DNA from: Stratiolaelaps scimitus
Lineage: Eukaryota; Arthropoda; Arachnida; Mesostigmata; Laelapidae
NCBI GenBank assembly: GCA_019614645.1
Contig: JABWDB010000005.1
Span: 8,216,001 to 8,280,000 of the forward strand
Direction: 5' to 3'
Length of the DNA stretch: 64,000 nucleotides
In this document: one piece after another, positions 48,461-60,737 of the stretch
Numbering within the stretch: position 1 is the first letter of the stretch
How the letters are laid out: the number at the start of each line of letters is the position of its first letter
Notes under the pieces: generated by a model
What the model saw: only the letters and a program-made list of their open reading frames with translations
Told to the model about the DNA's origin: nothing
Databases searched by the model: none
Program-made: the position numbers and the translations under genes

Positions 48461-51400
48461 ATGAGTTCGGCAAAGGAAATTCGCGCCAAGTTCATCGCGT
48501 TCTTCCGGGATAAGTATGCCCACACGGAGGTACCTTCATCGTGTGTTATCCCGCACGATGATCCAACACTGCTCTTCACCAACGCCGGCATGAACCAGTT
48601 CAAGCCGATCTTCCTCGGCACCGTCGATCCAGCGACGGAGGCTGCCAAGTGGAAACGTACAGTGGACACGCAGAAGTGCATCCGGGCCGGTGGCAAACAT
48701 AATGACCTCGACGACGTCGGCAAAGATGTGTACCATCACACGTTCTTTGAAATGCTTGGCAACTGGTCGTTTGGCGACTACTTCAAAAAGGAGATCTGCG
48801 CATGGGCCTGGGAGCTGCTGACCAAGGAGTACGGCCTGGCCGAAGATCGTCTCTATGTCACGTACTTCGGTGGCAACAAGGACGCCGGCCTCGAATCCGA
48901 CGACGAATGTAAGAATATCTGGAAATCACTCGGCCTGCCGGACGAACGCATACTGCCGGGAAGTATGAAGGACAATTTCTGGGAGATGGGAGAAACCGGG
49001 CCATGTGGACCGTGCTCGGAGATCCATTACGACCGTCTAGGTGGGCGTAATGCTGCCCACCTTGTCAACATGGACGATCCGGATGTGCTAGAGATCTGGA
49101 ACCTCGTGTTTATTCAGTTCAACCGTGAGACCGGCGGCGAGCTGAAGCCACTGCCGAAGCAGCACGTAGACACTGGTATGGGACTCGAACGACTCGTGTC
49201 GGTCATCCAGAATAAGCGGGCTAATTACGACACCGATCTATTCGTTCCCATCTTCGAGGCCATTCAGAAGGCCACAGGTGCACGCGCCTACACTGGAAAG
49301 GTTGGCGACGAGGATACGGATGGCATTGACATGGCGTACCGAGTGCTGGCTGACCATGCAAGAACGCTTTCGATCGCCTTGAGTGACGGAGGTCATCCAG
49401 ACAACGTTGGCCGCGGTTATGTGCTACGCCGCATCCTACGGCGCGCCGTTCGTTACGCCATAGAGAAGATGGGCGCTAAGCCGCGTATGTTCGCCAGCTT
49501 AGTCCCGGTTGTGGTCGACCTCCTGGGAGACGTCTTTCCCGAGCTACGCAAAGATCCGGAAGGAATCATGGACATCATAAACGAAGAGGAAGCCCAGTTC
49601 CTCAAGACGCTGTCTCGGGGCCGTCGTCTGCTGGAGAAATCTATATCGAAGCTGGAAAAGGGAGGCCTCTTACCGGGGGAAGTGGCATGGCGTTTGTATG
49701 ATACGTACGGTTTCCCGGTTGATCTCACCCAGCTGATGGTTGAAGAGAAGGGCATATTCGTAGACATGGCTGCCTACGAAAAGGCAAAACAGGCTGCTCA
49801 GTTGGCCTCGCAGGGAGGTGGTGACAAAGCTGACGATACTTCCAAGCTGGATGTGCACGCAATCGCTGAGATGCAGGATCAAAAGAAGATTCCCGCTACC
49901 GATGATTCGCCTAAGTATATCTATTCCTCAAGTGGAACAGGAAAGGCCGCCCAATACGTGTTTGATCCCTGCAAGGGTAAGCTGAACACGTGGTCATGCA
50001 TGGTGTCATGATACACTTGACATCAAAGCATCTGAGCCATACATTATATTATAGTTCTTATTCGAGTCGATTCATAAAGCTGTATTATCTGTACTATCTA
50101 TATTACAGTAAATTAGACATCAGTGACATTGTTTCAGCAATTTGATAGGTTATATAAGGAAATGTGAAGAATAACATATTGGTCCATCTCATCTAGACGA
50201 TGTTGTGTCGTTCTTGTGTTTGGCTTATGTCACTATAGGCAAGGTGGTCGCAATCCGATTGAATAAACAATTCGTGAACGAGGTCAACGCCGGCGACCTT
50301 TGCGGTCTGGTCCTGGACCGCAGCAATTTCTATGCTGAGCAGGGTGGTCAAATCTATGATACGGGTTTCATGCAACTAGTGGACAATGACGACGTAGAGT
50401 TTGCCGTCAACGAAGTTCATCTTCAGGGAGGATATGTCGTGCATATCGGTCGTCTCGTTGGAGGTATGAGCACATAGATATAGCCTTCCGATAACGGTCG
50501 GATAATTGAGGTTCTCTTCGATAAGCTCATTTCCACAATGCCCAAACGTGAGGGTGTCTTTTCCTCAGCTTTGGACATTGTAGACATGTATGTTGTACAC
50601 ATAGTGACAGGTATTTGCATTGGCAACAATAGCCCGACCTTTGAACCGTGTTGCAATTTTGTTGCGGAACAAACAATTCGTTTTTATAGCAATTCTTTCA
50701 CGTAGCACGCTATTTTTATAATGGGTTAAATAGCATAGTATCCATTTCTGGCCAAATTAATGATTGACTAATTACTTGGTGGCGATTTCAGGAACTTTGA
50801 AGGTCGGCGATGAAGTTCGTCTGCAGGTCGACGAGACACGACGGGTGTCGGTGATGCAGAACCACACTGGAACGCACGTTCTCAATTACGCTCTTCGTAA
50901 GGTCTTGTCTGCAGATGCTGATCAGCGTGGCTCCCTTGTTGCACCCGAGAGGATGCGATTCGATTTTGCGTGCAACCGGCCCCTGACCGCTGCAGAAGTC
51001 CGTCAGGCCGAAGAGGCTGCTACTGAGCTCATTTCGAGAAATGGCGGAGTTTTCGCCAAGGATAGCTCACTGGCCCAGGCCAAGGCCGTGAAGGTATTGT
51101 TCTTAACTCACTTCTAACTTAACATAGTTTAATTAGTTTCAATCAGTCTAGAATTTACAGTTCCGTTTAGCTAACTGCTTGTATATTAGATACATACATA
51201 TGGTTAAAGTCTATTATATAATATATATATACGGTTCTTTCAAAACGAGTGCCTCCAACGATCATTAGAAGATCATGCTTCGGGAGACCACACATTAAGT
51301 GAAATTGTACAATTGCTTTTCAGGGCCTGCGTGCGGTATTCAACGAGACGTATCCTGACCCCGTTCGAGTGGTCTCTATCGGAGTGCCCGTAGATGACCT

Positions 51401-52849
51401 GCTCGCTAATCCCGATCGTGGAGACGCCATGAACACGTCGGTTGAGTTCTGCGGTGGGACTCACCTGCAGAACGTCAGCCACATTGGTTAGTTTCAAGTT
51501 GTATGAAGATTTACGGCGTATCCCTCGCGTACTCCTTAAGTCTTTGTTACCTTCTTGCCCAAAAATCCTATTTCGTTCCAGATCCTAAACAAGGCGGAAA
51601 GACTCGAATGGATATTATTAAGTACAACTTATGAATAACATGCATTTGGTGGCTATTTTAGGCGACTTCGTGATTTCCCAGGAGGAGGCTATTGCCAAGG
51701 GCATCCGCCGAGTTGTTGCTCTTACTGGAGTTGAGGCCGCGAAAGCACAGAAGCGTGCTGAGCAATTCGAGGCCGAAGTAAAGCACATCAAGGAGAATGT
51801 CTCTAAGGATAAGGTAAGTGATTTTAAAAGGTTACACTATGCCCAAAGGATTGACCTTGCACAAAATTCACCAAGGTCTTACTTTCATATTGCAGATATT
51901 GTTTTAGTAGGGTCTGTCCTGACCCTTATTTTCGCACTTGTAGACCGCTGATTGCTTTACAGTTGTGTTTCTCACAAGTGCCACCAGGGTGTCCTTTATT
52001 GTTTTTTCCACGAGCGTTTGTTGCGATCTGAACAATTCGTGTAGTTTTTCAAATACGAATATCAACTGATTGATGTGTTTTCTTGGGTATCTCCATCTAA
52101 CAGTGCCTGGCAAAACGAATCGCCGAGCTCTCCGAGGAGATTTCTCAGAGCAGCATTAGTTACTGGCGCAAGGACGATTTGCGAAACGAACTAAAGAAGG
52201 CAAAGAAAGTGCTGGACGATCAGGATAAGCAGAATAAGGCTGCCGCCCAAATGGAGGCTCTTGAGGAAATCAAGCGAACACTTACTGATGGTAAGCTATC
52301 TTGTATTAGATTTGTTTTGGCTTACCAATAATTTACTGCGGTCCCTCTGCAACATCCAGGGCTTCTGCCAGACAGTACAAGTGTTTCGCCAGCCATATTT
52401 TTCACAAAGTGCCCGTTAGAACTTACACAATCGCATATCGGTTGTGCCACGATGTGGCCGAAGTCGCTGATATGATTTCCTAACATAAAATTGTGACATT
52501 TGCAGGCAACGCTCCTCCGTACCTCGTCAAACAGCTGCAGGTTGGCGGCAACGCAAAAGCCCTTGACGCTGTCTTGAAACAGATACGTGCGTTGGCCCCT
52601 TCAGCAGCAGCTATGGTGTTCTCTGTTGACGAGGAAAAAGGCAGGCTAATCTGCCTAAGTGGTGTGCCTAAGCAGGTCGTGGCCGACAAAGGACTCTCGG
52701 CCGTCGAGTGGGTTCGTCAGGTGGCTGACGTAATTGGTGGCAAAGGCGGTGGAAAGGACGAGTCGGCCCAGGCTTCCGGTAGTAACCCGCAGGCCCTGAA
52801 CAAAGCAATGGAACTGGCCGAGGAGTTTGCACGCCTAAAGTTTGCCTAA
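48461..52849 (+). CDS. AARS1: Alanyl-tRNA synthetase, cytoplasmic
   Basis: Seven coding exons: 48461-49976, 50239-50463, 50792-51093, 51324-51486, 51662-51813, 52104-52290 and 52506-52849. All are GT-AG, phases agree, and the product is 962 residues (human 968). The first coding exon is preceded by a CAG acceptor (48453-48455), so a 5' non-coding exon is expected. The class II core shows motif 1 ([15 protein letters not shown]), motif 2 ([18 protein letters not shown], then [17 protein letters not shown]) and motif 3 ([11 protein letters not shown]). The editing domain has the zinc site HTGTH (His605, His609) and CGGTH (Cys724, His728), so Ser/Gly proofreading should be intact. A coiled-coil linker leads to the C-Ala domain with [15 protein letters not shown] and the closing [10 protein letters not shown]. 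The enzyme charges tRNA-Ala with alanine using ATP. Lack of a targeting leader fits the cytosolic form. Confidence 0.98.
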
Positions 52850-55800
52850 ATTTCCCCACACCCTAACACATCGGACTTAGTGATATCCATCAGAAATTTC
52901 TTTTAAGAAGACCACCGACAGAGACGGCGACAATCTGTTCATCTAGAAGGACTAACCAGCCTTCAAAATCCGGCATAATATAATGGTAGTTGTCCATATC
53001 CCGTTGTAGCGTGACGTATGGGATAATTCTGGGTGTTCTTATATATTTTGCAGAACACCGCAGTGTATGTATGTGTGTGCGAATGGCTAATTGGTCAGGT
53101 GTTGCGAATGGCAAATCGGTTTAGCTACGTCCCCGCTCCCCATCGATGGAGGGCGAGCAGGATGCTGTGCGGATCGCTGTCGCAAATCAACGGCACGGGG
53201 TTGAAGGGTGTGTTCGATAAGAGCAGGTCATGGCGCGCCTGGCCATAACGCAGCTTATAAGTGACTTCGGTGTAGCGCTTAAGGTGTTCTTATACGTCAA
53301 ATTCCCCTATTTAATTTTTGCATCTGCGTTCTTCTAGTAATAACATGGCAGTGATGGACAACCGGGCCTCGCTGAGGTGCTCATCCAGTCTACAGCATGT
53401 ACGGGTTACGGGTTGCTAAACCCCGTCCTAGCATTTGCGCGTCTCTAACACGACATTCGGCTAGCTCAAACAGGAAAACCAATGCTGCAGGGTCGAACAC
53501 GAACGATGACAGCAACAATCGAATCAGTATCCCATTAAACTGTTGAAATAAGCGGAATACTTACTTATTCTAGCGAGCTATCCCCCCCCTTGAATCAGAA
53601 CCAACGCCGAAAGATCCACGCAGCCGTCCTTCTCGCCTATAGGTAGTCTCATTTACTTAAGCCGGTACACCGACTTAAAGCTCATCGTTTGCTAAAGAGG
53701 CCATGTTTAACTTCATTTAGACACTAGATAAGTGAAGGGTTGACACACTCACATGCAAATATCAGTGAATATTTTCTACGTGCACATTGATGGCAAGCTA
53801 AATAAACGATATAATAATATACAAACATGTCAATCGACGCGTGTTATTTTCTTGACGCCGGGCCACTCGCACTCTCTATCTCTCTCTCTCTCTGTATATT
53901 ATTTATATATTTGTCGTATGATTCATTTAGCGTGATCGTAACTTCATCGACGGCCACGGATACACAATTAGTCATGGCTTTTATAAGCATGCTAATAGTT
54001 GCTCAGTCTCAAATGTATAAGATATCAGTTAACTGTTTTAGAGCAATTATTTGAAATAAGCTGGGCAATTGGCGCGGAGTAACCATGGCAGTAATTTAAA
54101 GGGGATTTGTCTTTGTTTTCTTATTCTCACAAATTGAGGACATATTTCTGGAAAATCAATACCTAGTATTCAGCATGCACCGAATGTCATGCATGTTCGT
54201 AATCGGAGGAGTGAGTCCAGCTAAGATGGAGTAGCACCCCAAACGATTCATTTATCTGAGATGGTGATATTTCTGGATCAGCAGTAGGCTTTTATGTGTG
54301 TTTACATAAATTCTTACAGCACAAGCGGTGGGATTCATCTCGGGAGGAATGTATAGCTCAAAGATATGATATGTGCATTTATTAGAATATTTGTATGTAA
54401 TGGAATGAAATTGAGCTCTTTGTCGTTGTGCAATATTATATAATGGTGCCGTTCATACATCTCATGACATATTACGACATCTTTATGATGAAATTGATTT
54501 AACATACATGGGGGGGAGGTGTTCCTTGACTGTCTCACTCGTTCAAATCGAACGGGTTAACGTGACCTAATTAGTAGGACAAGTTTATTTCTGAGAAGGT
54601 TAGTTCAATTGCGGTTAGCTGTACCCAGTCGATTTAACACCACACAATGTATTTCGTATGTTCTTTGCTAGGGTGACTGTAACCCTCCGTTAGCGCCATG
54701 CTCCAGCTTCAGTATACGGTGTGAACAACGCAAAACGTCAGCGAAGTGTTCACACTGATTTGTGTTATTGTTTACTCCGTGTCTGTTTCCCACGTTTGAT
54801 CCACTTGGGACTTGGGATAACGACACTTTGGTGCGAACAGTGAATCACAATGGTCATAATGCATCCGTGTCCACACATGATTACATACATTAGGTGAGTC
54901 GATGACTCTGGTCTTCTAGCTCCGCTGCAACCAATGTGAAAATAGTTTACCTCACTCCTCGTTCGATGGGGGTCGGCCACACGCCCATCTGTGTACATCA
55001 TTCTGTACACAAAGTCGCCACAATGTATTTGCTCGCGGCCGTCGACTGCTGTTGTTTTTGAATCGCAATACTTTGTATTAGTTCTGTCCGGTCGTCGAAC
55101 AGTAAACGACTGGTCTTGCCACAAGTCAACCATCGTTTCAAGCTGCCTTCCTGCGCACCCGGTATGAAACCCGGGGGAGGCCTGTGCGCGCCCATTGGGT
55201 TCCCCCACCATCGACACCCGTAACCTATGCTGACGGCGATGACCAGTGAAATGTAGGAGTTCTCAAACATTATCGTGTGCCGAATTTGCCCGTCCGGCTA
55301 GATCAGATAGCTACCACCCAGTATTGCCGACGTCTGGTCAGAACAAGAAGAACAGAGGGGTGGATGTAAACGCAGCGGCATCTCAATGGCTCAATGAGGA
55401 TCAATGGTTTTCCGATGTCGCGAATTATTGCGCTCTACATTATAAGCACTACCCTTAGTAGAGCCAATACAACCTGTGGCGGTCACTGGTACCGGTATCG
55501 TTGCCGAACCGCCTGGCGACCGCTTGTGATGGCTGACAATATCAGCTGCCTCTGTTTTGCCTGTTCCACGATAGGCGACAACAAAACGCTCGCTCGTATT
55601 CGAGTAATGGCGATCGACTTAACGATCGCGCATCGTAGCCTACGGGTGATTACGGACCGCCGGCCGAATTGAGCAAATAACAGAATAACCCCTATCAACA
55701 TCAGCACCATCACCATTACTGGCGGCGGCGGCGGCGATGAGGCGCACACCGGTAAGCCACCAGAGGCGCCTGGTCCGACCACCCTTTGATACCGAGATAA

Positions 55801-57331
55801 CGAACGCGGTTACGAGGCGCCAGCCCAGAATGATGGGTGCCCAAACGTGAAAGCTGTCATCGCTTCTATCCACCTCTACCTCTTGCTGGCCGTGTTCGCA
55901 TTTCGCTACGGACATCCATCTATCTTTATATCTATCTATGTATCTACTCGAACATCTCGCTGGGAACCGTTTCGTACCGCAAATGCACATACAACATTGT
56001 CGATGCCGCCAAAAGCAGTAGCAGCAGCAGCCGCAACAGCGAAAATACAACAAATAACAAAAGAGAAACCGCACTCACCCATCGATACGAGCAACAAACG
56101 CGAACCTGGTGCTTTCGCGCATCTCGAGGAGGCGTCCACGCTTTGCATCCAATTGATGTAGTCCATCTATAATGCCTACAAGGGTGGGTACAGACGCGTA
56201 CCAGATGCACCTACAGCTAGGCTGAGCGGCCGATACACTTACATACAATAGATACACATTAACATGTGTGCGCGATCTGTCTACCTATTTGTTTGTCTGT
56301 TCCTGTTGTAGGTACTAGTTATTAGTGCTCTATCACCGGCGACGTCGGTTGTGTGGAGCTGCTCGGCTGCTCCTGCAACCTCAATACATTGGCCATACAC
56401 GGGTACCGCAACAGTTACGAAGTGTAACGCTGCTACTCAGCCCGTCATTCCGTGTGACGGTGAAGGCTGGTTGTGTATTGAACGACGGTGACCGACGACG
56501 ATATCTCGTAAGTGGCTGAAGCATCATTAAAGTTGAGAGGCAAGCTTAGTTGAGCACTGATGACAAGGGGTTGTTGTTGCCGTTGAGGCTGCGGCGGCGG
56601 CGGCTGCTGCTGCAGACTGTCGGATCGGGGAATAACGCTTTTGGGCTCTATGCGCTTACAGTGCGAGAGGATATCTGGATCAGGTCGAATGGAAACATCG
56701 TTCACGAACCCTGAAAGGGGTGAAAACAGCAGAGCGACAGGGGCTGCACTTTTTGTCGGCTTAATGAGACGGCGGCCTGTGAGGGCTGCTGACTGACTTG
56801 CTAGCTAAGCAGAACAACAAAGGCGGCTAATTGCTGATAGGAACAGATATTCTGGATTCTGCCTGCGAGTGCCTGAACAAATTCATGTCATTCAGTAACA
56901 AAACGATCTCGAGCCTCGCTCCCTCACAACCCCTTATCTCCGCCCGTTCGACAAACAGCGATTTTATCTCAATGAAGATGTGGAACGATACCGAAGGTGG
57001 CAATGCACCGATACACATTTGTCAAGCACGACTATGGAGTGGGGCCGTACATTCAACTGAGTGAAATTTGTGATGATTTCGAGATTCGTTCGAAAGTAGA
57101 TCGTTCGTTTATTGAAGTCGATCTAACTTACAGCATGCCTACCTTTAATAATGGTTTGTCGAGCTGACCCTGAGCACTCCCCCTATCTTACAGGCCTCAG
57201 CTCTTAACCTTTTAGGTATTACTATGAGGAGATCCCGTCGGGGCCACCTTTGCTTATTCTCTTCCTTCCTCGTACCTGGCGAGAATCTCCAGACAAATGA
57301 AGATGATAAAGAACTGCAAAGATTCTACGCG
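52850..57331. other. Non-coding stretch downstream of AlaRS, no gene seen
   Basis: The AlaRS 3' UTR begins here; the first AATAAA I notice is near 53797. The rest shows only short ORFs. Positions 55640-56200 and 56300-56720 are more CpG-rich with CGG/CAG triplets and may include first exons or UTRs, but I cannot assign one. A (CT)n run lies at about 53875-53892. Confidence 0.45.
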
Positions 57332-57411
57332 TCTGACAGGATTTGAACCCAACACACACGTCTCTCCGGTCTAGCAATCCAAGACGCTCACCACTAGACC
57401 ATCCAGGAGAC
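57332..57411 (-). repeat. tRNA-like element (degenerate tRNA or SINE head)
   Basis: On the minus strand there is a good A-box (TGGTCTAGTGGTGAGC, plus-strand 57386-57401) and a good B-box (GGTTCAAATCC, plus-strand 57339-57349) at tRNA-like spacing. The start resembles tRNAs whose D arm reads TGGTCTAGTGG. The acceptor strands do not pair well and the T stem is weak, so I read it as a tRNA-derived repeat or tRNA pseudogene rather than a functional tRNA. Confidence 0.55.
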
Positions 57412-60400
57412 AAAAAAGGCGTTTACCCTTGAGGCGCTTCCCGCTACCTGGTGACATATATATAGAGAACTTGAGTATCGTAAGATATCGCTTCCGTTAA
57501 CAGACCGTTAAGCAAATAGCGTTTTGAACCAGACGCCCAAAAATAGTATAATGTCAATAATAGAGATTTGCAGCTGGTTGTACTATCATGTGATGTACTA
57601 CAATGCCTATGTATGTAAATTTGCATCCTCTAGTGGCCCCGTAACGCCATACGGGGGGATATGGGCAAAAACAAAAATTGTGAATTCTATTCAGTGTGCA
57701 TTTGGTAACCAAGACACCCAATATAAAGTTGACTGGTAGGCTTCGGCGCTTTAGGAAGGAAGATGTGTTATGTTATTCTATGTTTGCTTCTTTAGGCGGC
57801 GAAGACGTGTGACGATCACTGCAATTGTAGCGTACGTCATGATGCATCTCTCATATTCTCGCACCGTAGTAGCAGCTATTATGACCAGCACGTATAATAT
57901 GCTTTCACCCCACTATCACAATATATATATATATATATATTGCGGACCAGCAATCTTGTTCATTCCTAACCGCAGACTTCGTTGAAGGTTTTGGATAGTA
58001 CCTGTGAATACAACATTCACATTTTGGTGCGCACGCACATCACTATCATGTGCACGCACATAACGAGCTGAACTTCGCGAAGTTCCTTAGTGTCTTGACG
58101 TCTCGTCTTTAACGTTGGCCGATGTCAGTTCCGTCTCCCCGACCGTCGCTGTCCGAAGTTCTCGGCTTCGCTGAGCAGGGACGACGTGATAGCCATACAA
58201 AAATATGACCCGGTGAAACGAACCCCCATGAGATAGCCACATGTATTTTGCGGTTTTGACCTGAAATGCTGGAGGACGCTGATGATCCCTTTCGTGTTAT
58301 TGTCGTCGTTGTCGTTGTTGTTATAGTTGTTGTTGCTGTTGTTATTGTGACGGCAACTCATAACTCTGTATGTTCACTCTTCGGTGGATAACGCAGAAAT
58401 AAGAATAAGAACTTCTAAATGTAAGAACAATCTATAGTATATTCGTTCCCAACCATGCTATTATATTATTGTAAGGGGTGTGTACGCGTTACTCAGAGTT
58501 ACTGCGTCTGCTAAGCTACGAATTCACTTGGGCAACCTTCATTAAAGTTAAACCAATTCACCATGGTATGAGATGCTCAGCTTCCGAATGATGACCACGA
58601 ACTAAAATGGTTCGGCGTGAAAATCACTTCTGGTTTATGTTAATAATATAATTGACTAAATGAACAAATACTATAGTCTTAGACATTTGCTTCCAATGAA
58701 TGTCAACGATCTTTGATTTTTCGATGCCATCGAAAAGCTTGAAGGCTCCTTGTCCTTGAACAGTTTTTGCTAAACGAAACCTTTTCGGGCTGGTTCTCGC
58801 CCAACCGTTAACGTCCAGATACTCAATAGCTATATATATATACTCATTATTTATTCAAACATACAATAGCTATTATTACTTCTGAAGTGGACAACCAATC
58901 AAAGACTGAGCAACATCATCAGTCTCCTTCCTGGACACCATCTCTTACCAAGAAGAAAACAACTACTAACCTAATAATAACAAATATAAGACAAAAACAG
59001 CTATAATATCTGCAACAGAAACTGCCTACCTTCTCCCCAATCAACGGTTCGTACTACTAATTACGCTGGCTGTCCATATACATTGGCGGCGTCGGCAGCG
59101 CATTGGTGTTTTGCGACCCAGAGCCCATGGCTCCTTCGAGTCTGTCGACAGGCCAAAGGACCCACGAGCTTGCGATGACGAATTCCTCATCGACATCACA
59201 TCGCTGAGGCGCTTTGCCGGACCCAATCGATGGCGACGGCGGCCTGGGCGGTGATGACTTCAGTCACCACCAAGGCTTCAGTCGGCTTCAGTCGGATTAG
59301 CCTCGACGAGTGACTCAGAGCATTTTCAATGTCTCGATGTACAGCTAGTCGCAGTAGAAGTTGTGTAGTGGTACCCCGAAGTACGCTATCATATGTACTG
59401 TGTCGTGTGTAATGTGCCGTCGGTGAGTCGCTGAGGGGGAGGAGCCTCATAATGTGGCGCATAGCAGCAGGCGGCAGGGTGCAGCAGCATTCAATGGTAG
59501 CTTTCCTCCTATAGGTGGTGGCCCTGTACCCCTGTGCCTCTCCATAGACAACCCCAACGTGTGCTATCCTATGTACGATACGAGCTGTCCCATTCTTTCG
59601 ATTGCCTGGAGAACCCCTCCCCTCGTTTGAAAACACTGCCTATGCACGCTTCCCCATGACCATCGAGTCGTAGAGGCCAAAAATCGTATATGCTAACCCC
59701 AAGCAGGCAACACGTCGTCGAAGTCGCCGCCGCCGCCGCCGCCTCGACAGCAGGACTACACGAGAAGGACCGAGTCAACTTCTGAACAGGGCGGCTGACA
59801 CAAAGACTTATACATACGCACAGAGAAACTCTGGGGAGAGAGAGAGAAAGAGAGATATGAGCGTATTTGGGCATATAAATATATTTGGGTCTATTCAAAA
59901 ATATAAACGCACATGGTGCTCGTTGCTGGCGGCATGGCGAAGCTGGACTTTCAGACCAAGCTTGTTTGTGTACACGAAGAGAACGTATCACTAAGAAGCT
60001 ATTCGTTTGTCAGTAGACAAATCCCGCTTGGGCGATGTCCTCGTTACGCACTAACAATGCCGGAAACTTAGATAGAACCCGTGCAGTCCGATGCTTGCTC
60101 GTATGCTAGCCGTAATCTGGCGCGCATACGGTTGTGTGGAGTTGCATTTAGCCGGGCGACTTTATGACGACGTGGGTCACCACCGGTAGCATCACGAGGT
60201 ATAGCCGATGACATCAAGATGATTAATTATTAGCTAGATATAATGTCTGAAACGGTAGTCAATCACATATGCAGAAATAACACAGTCAGTTTCTGCAATA
60301 CATACGTGAATATAGCGTGCAACAGCGCAGCGCAGGTAGTAATCGAAAAAAACACGCTTGAGAGACACGATCATGAGATTCCACTTGCCGTGGTATATAT

Positions 60401-60664
60401 CATATATTAAGGAAGAGGACACTGGACAATCCCGTCTAGGAGAAGCGCCATCAGACGATCCATAAGAAAATAACAGAGTGCAATCTTAATCCTGTGATAA
60501 AGAGGGGAACTGAACTCGATAAACATAGGCAAACTTTTTTTAGGTTCTTGCGAAAATCGCAGTCACATAATCCCTATTTTGAAATCGAATGAAAAGATAG
60601 GCCCGAACTATTATGTACATCTACATATAGAATAGATAGCTTTTGGTATATTAACGGAAGGAGT
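57412..60664. other. Non-coding stretch, no gene seen
   Basis: Only short ORFs were found. It contains a (TA)n array at about 57920-57941, a CAA/TTG-type triplet run at 58300-58350, and a GC-richer segment at 59190-59780 with GCC repeats (about 59725-59745). The minus-strand ORFs of 140-146 codons in that segment have no recognisable domain. Confidence 0.45.
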
Positions 60665-60737
60665 CACCAGGTGGCAGGACTCGAGCCTGCGGCGTCCGTA
60701 TTTTGAGCCGTCCAATCTACCGCGCTGACGGACATCA
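60665..60737 (-). repeat. tRNA-like element with intact T-arm (degenerate)
   Basis: On the minus strand there is a perfect 5-bp T-stem (GCAGG / CCTGC) around a CTCGAGT loop (plus-strand B box 60677-60687). About 25 bases upstream is an A-box-like CAGCGCGGTAGATTGG (plus-strand 60712-60727). The acceptor strands do not pair and the loop has C instead of the expected T, so a functional tRNA is unlikely. It is probably a tRNA-derived repeat or pseudogene. Confidence 0.5.

Noticed and set aside
48084..52849. A ubiquitin-AlaRS fusion gene
   Set aside because: The ubiquitin part is frame-broken with a TGA at 48267, and AlaRS has its own ATG after a clear splice acceptor, so a translated fusion is not supported.
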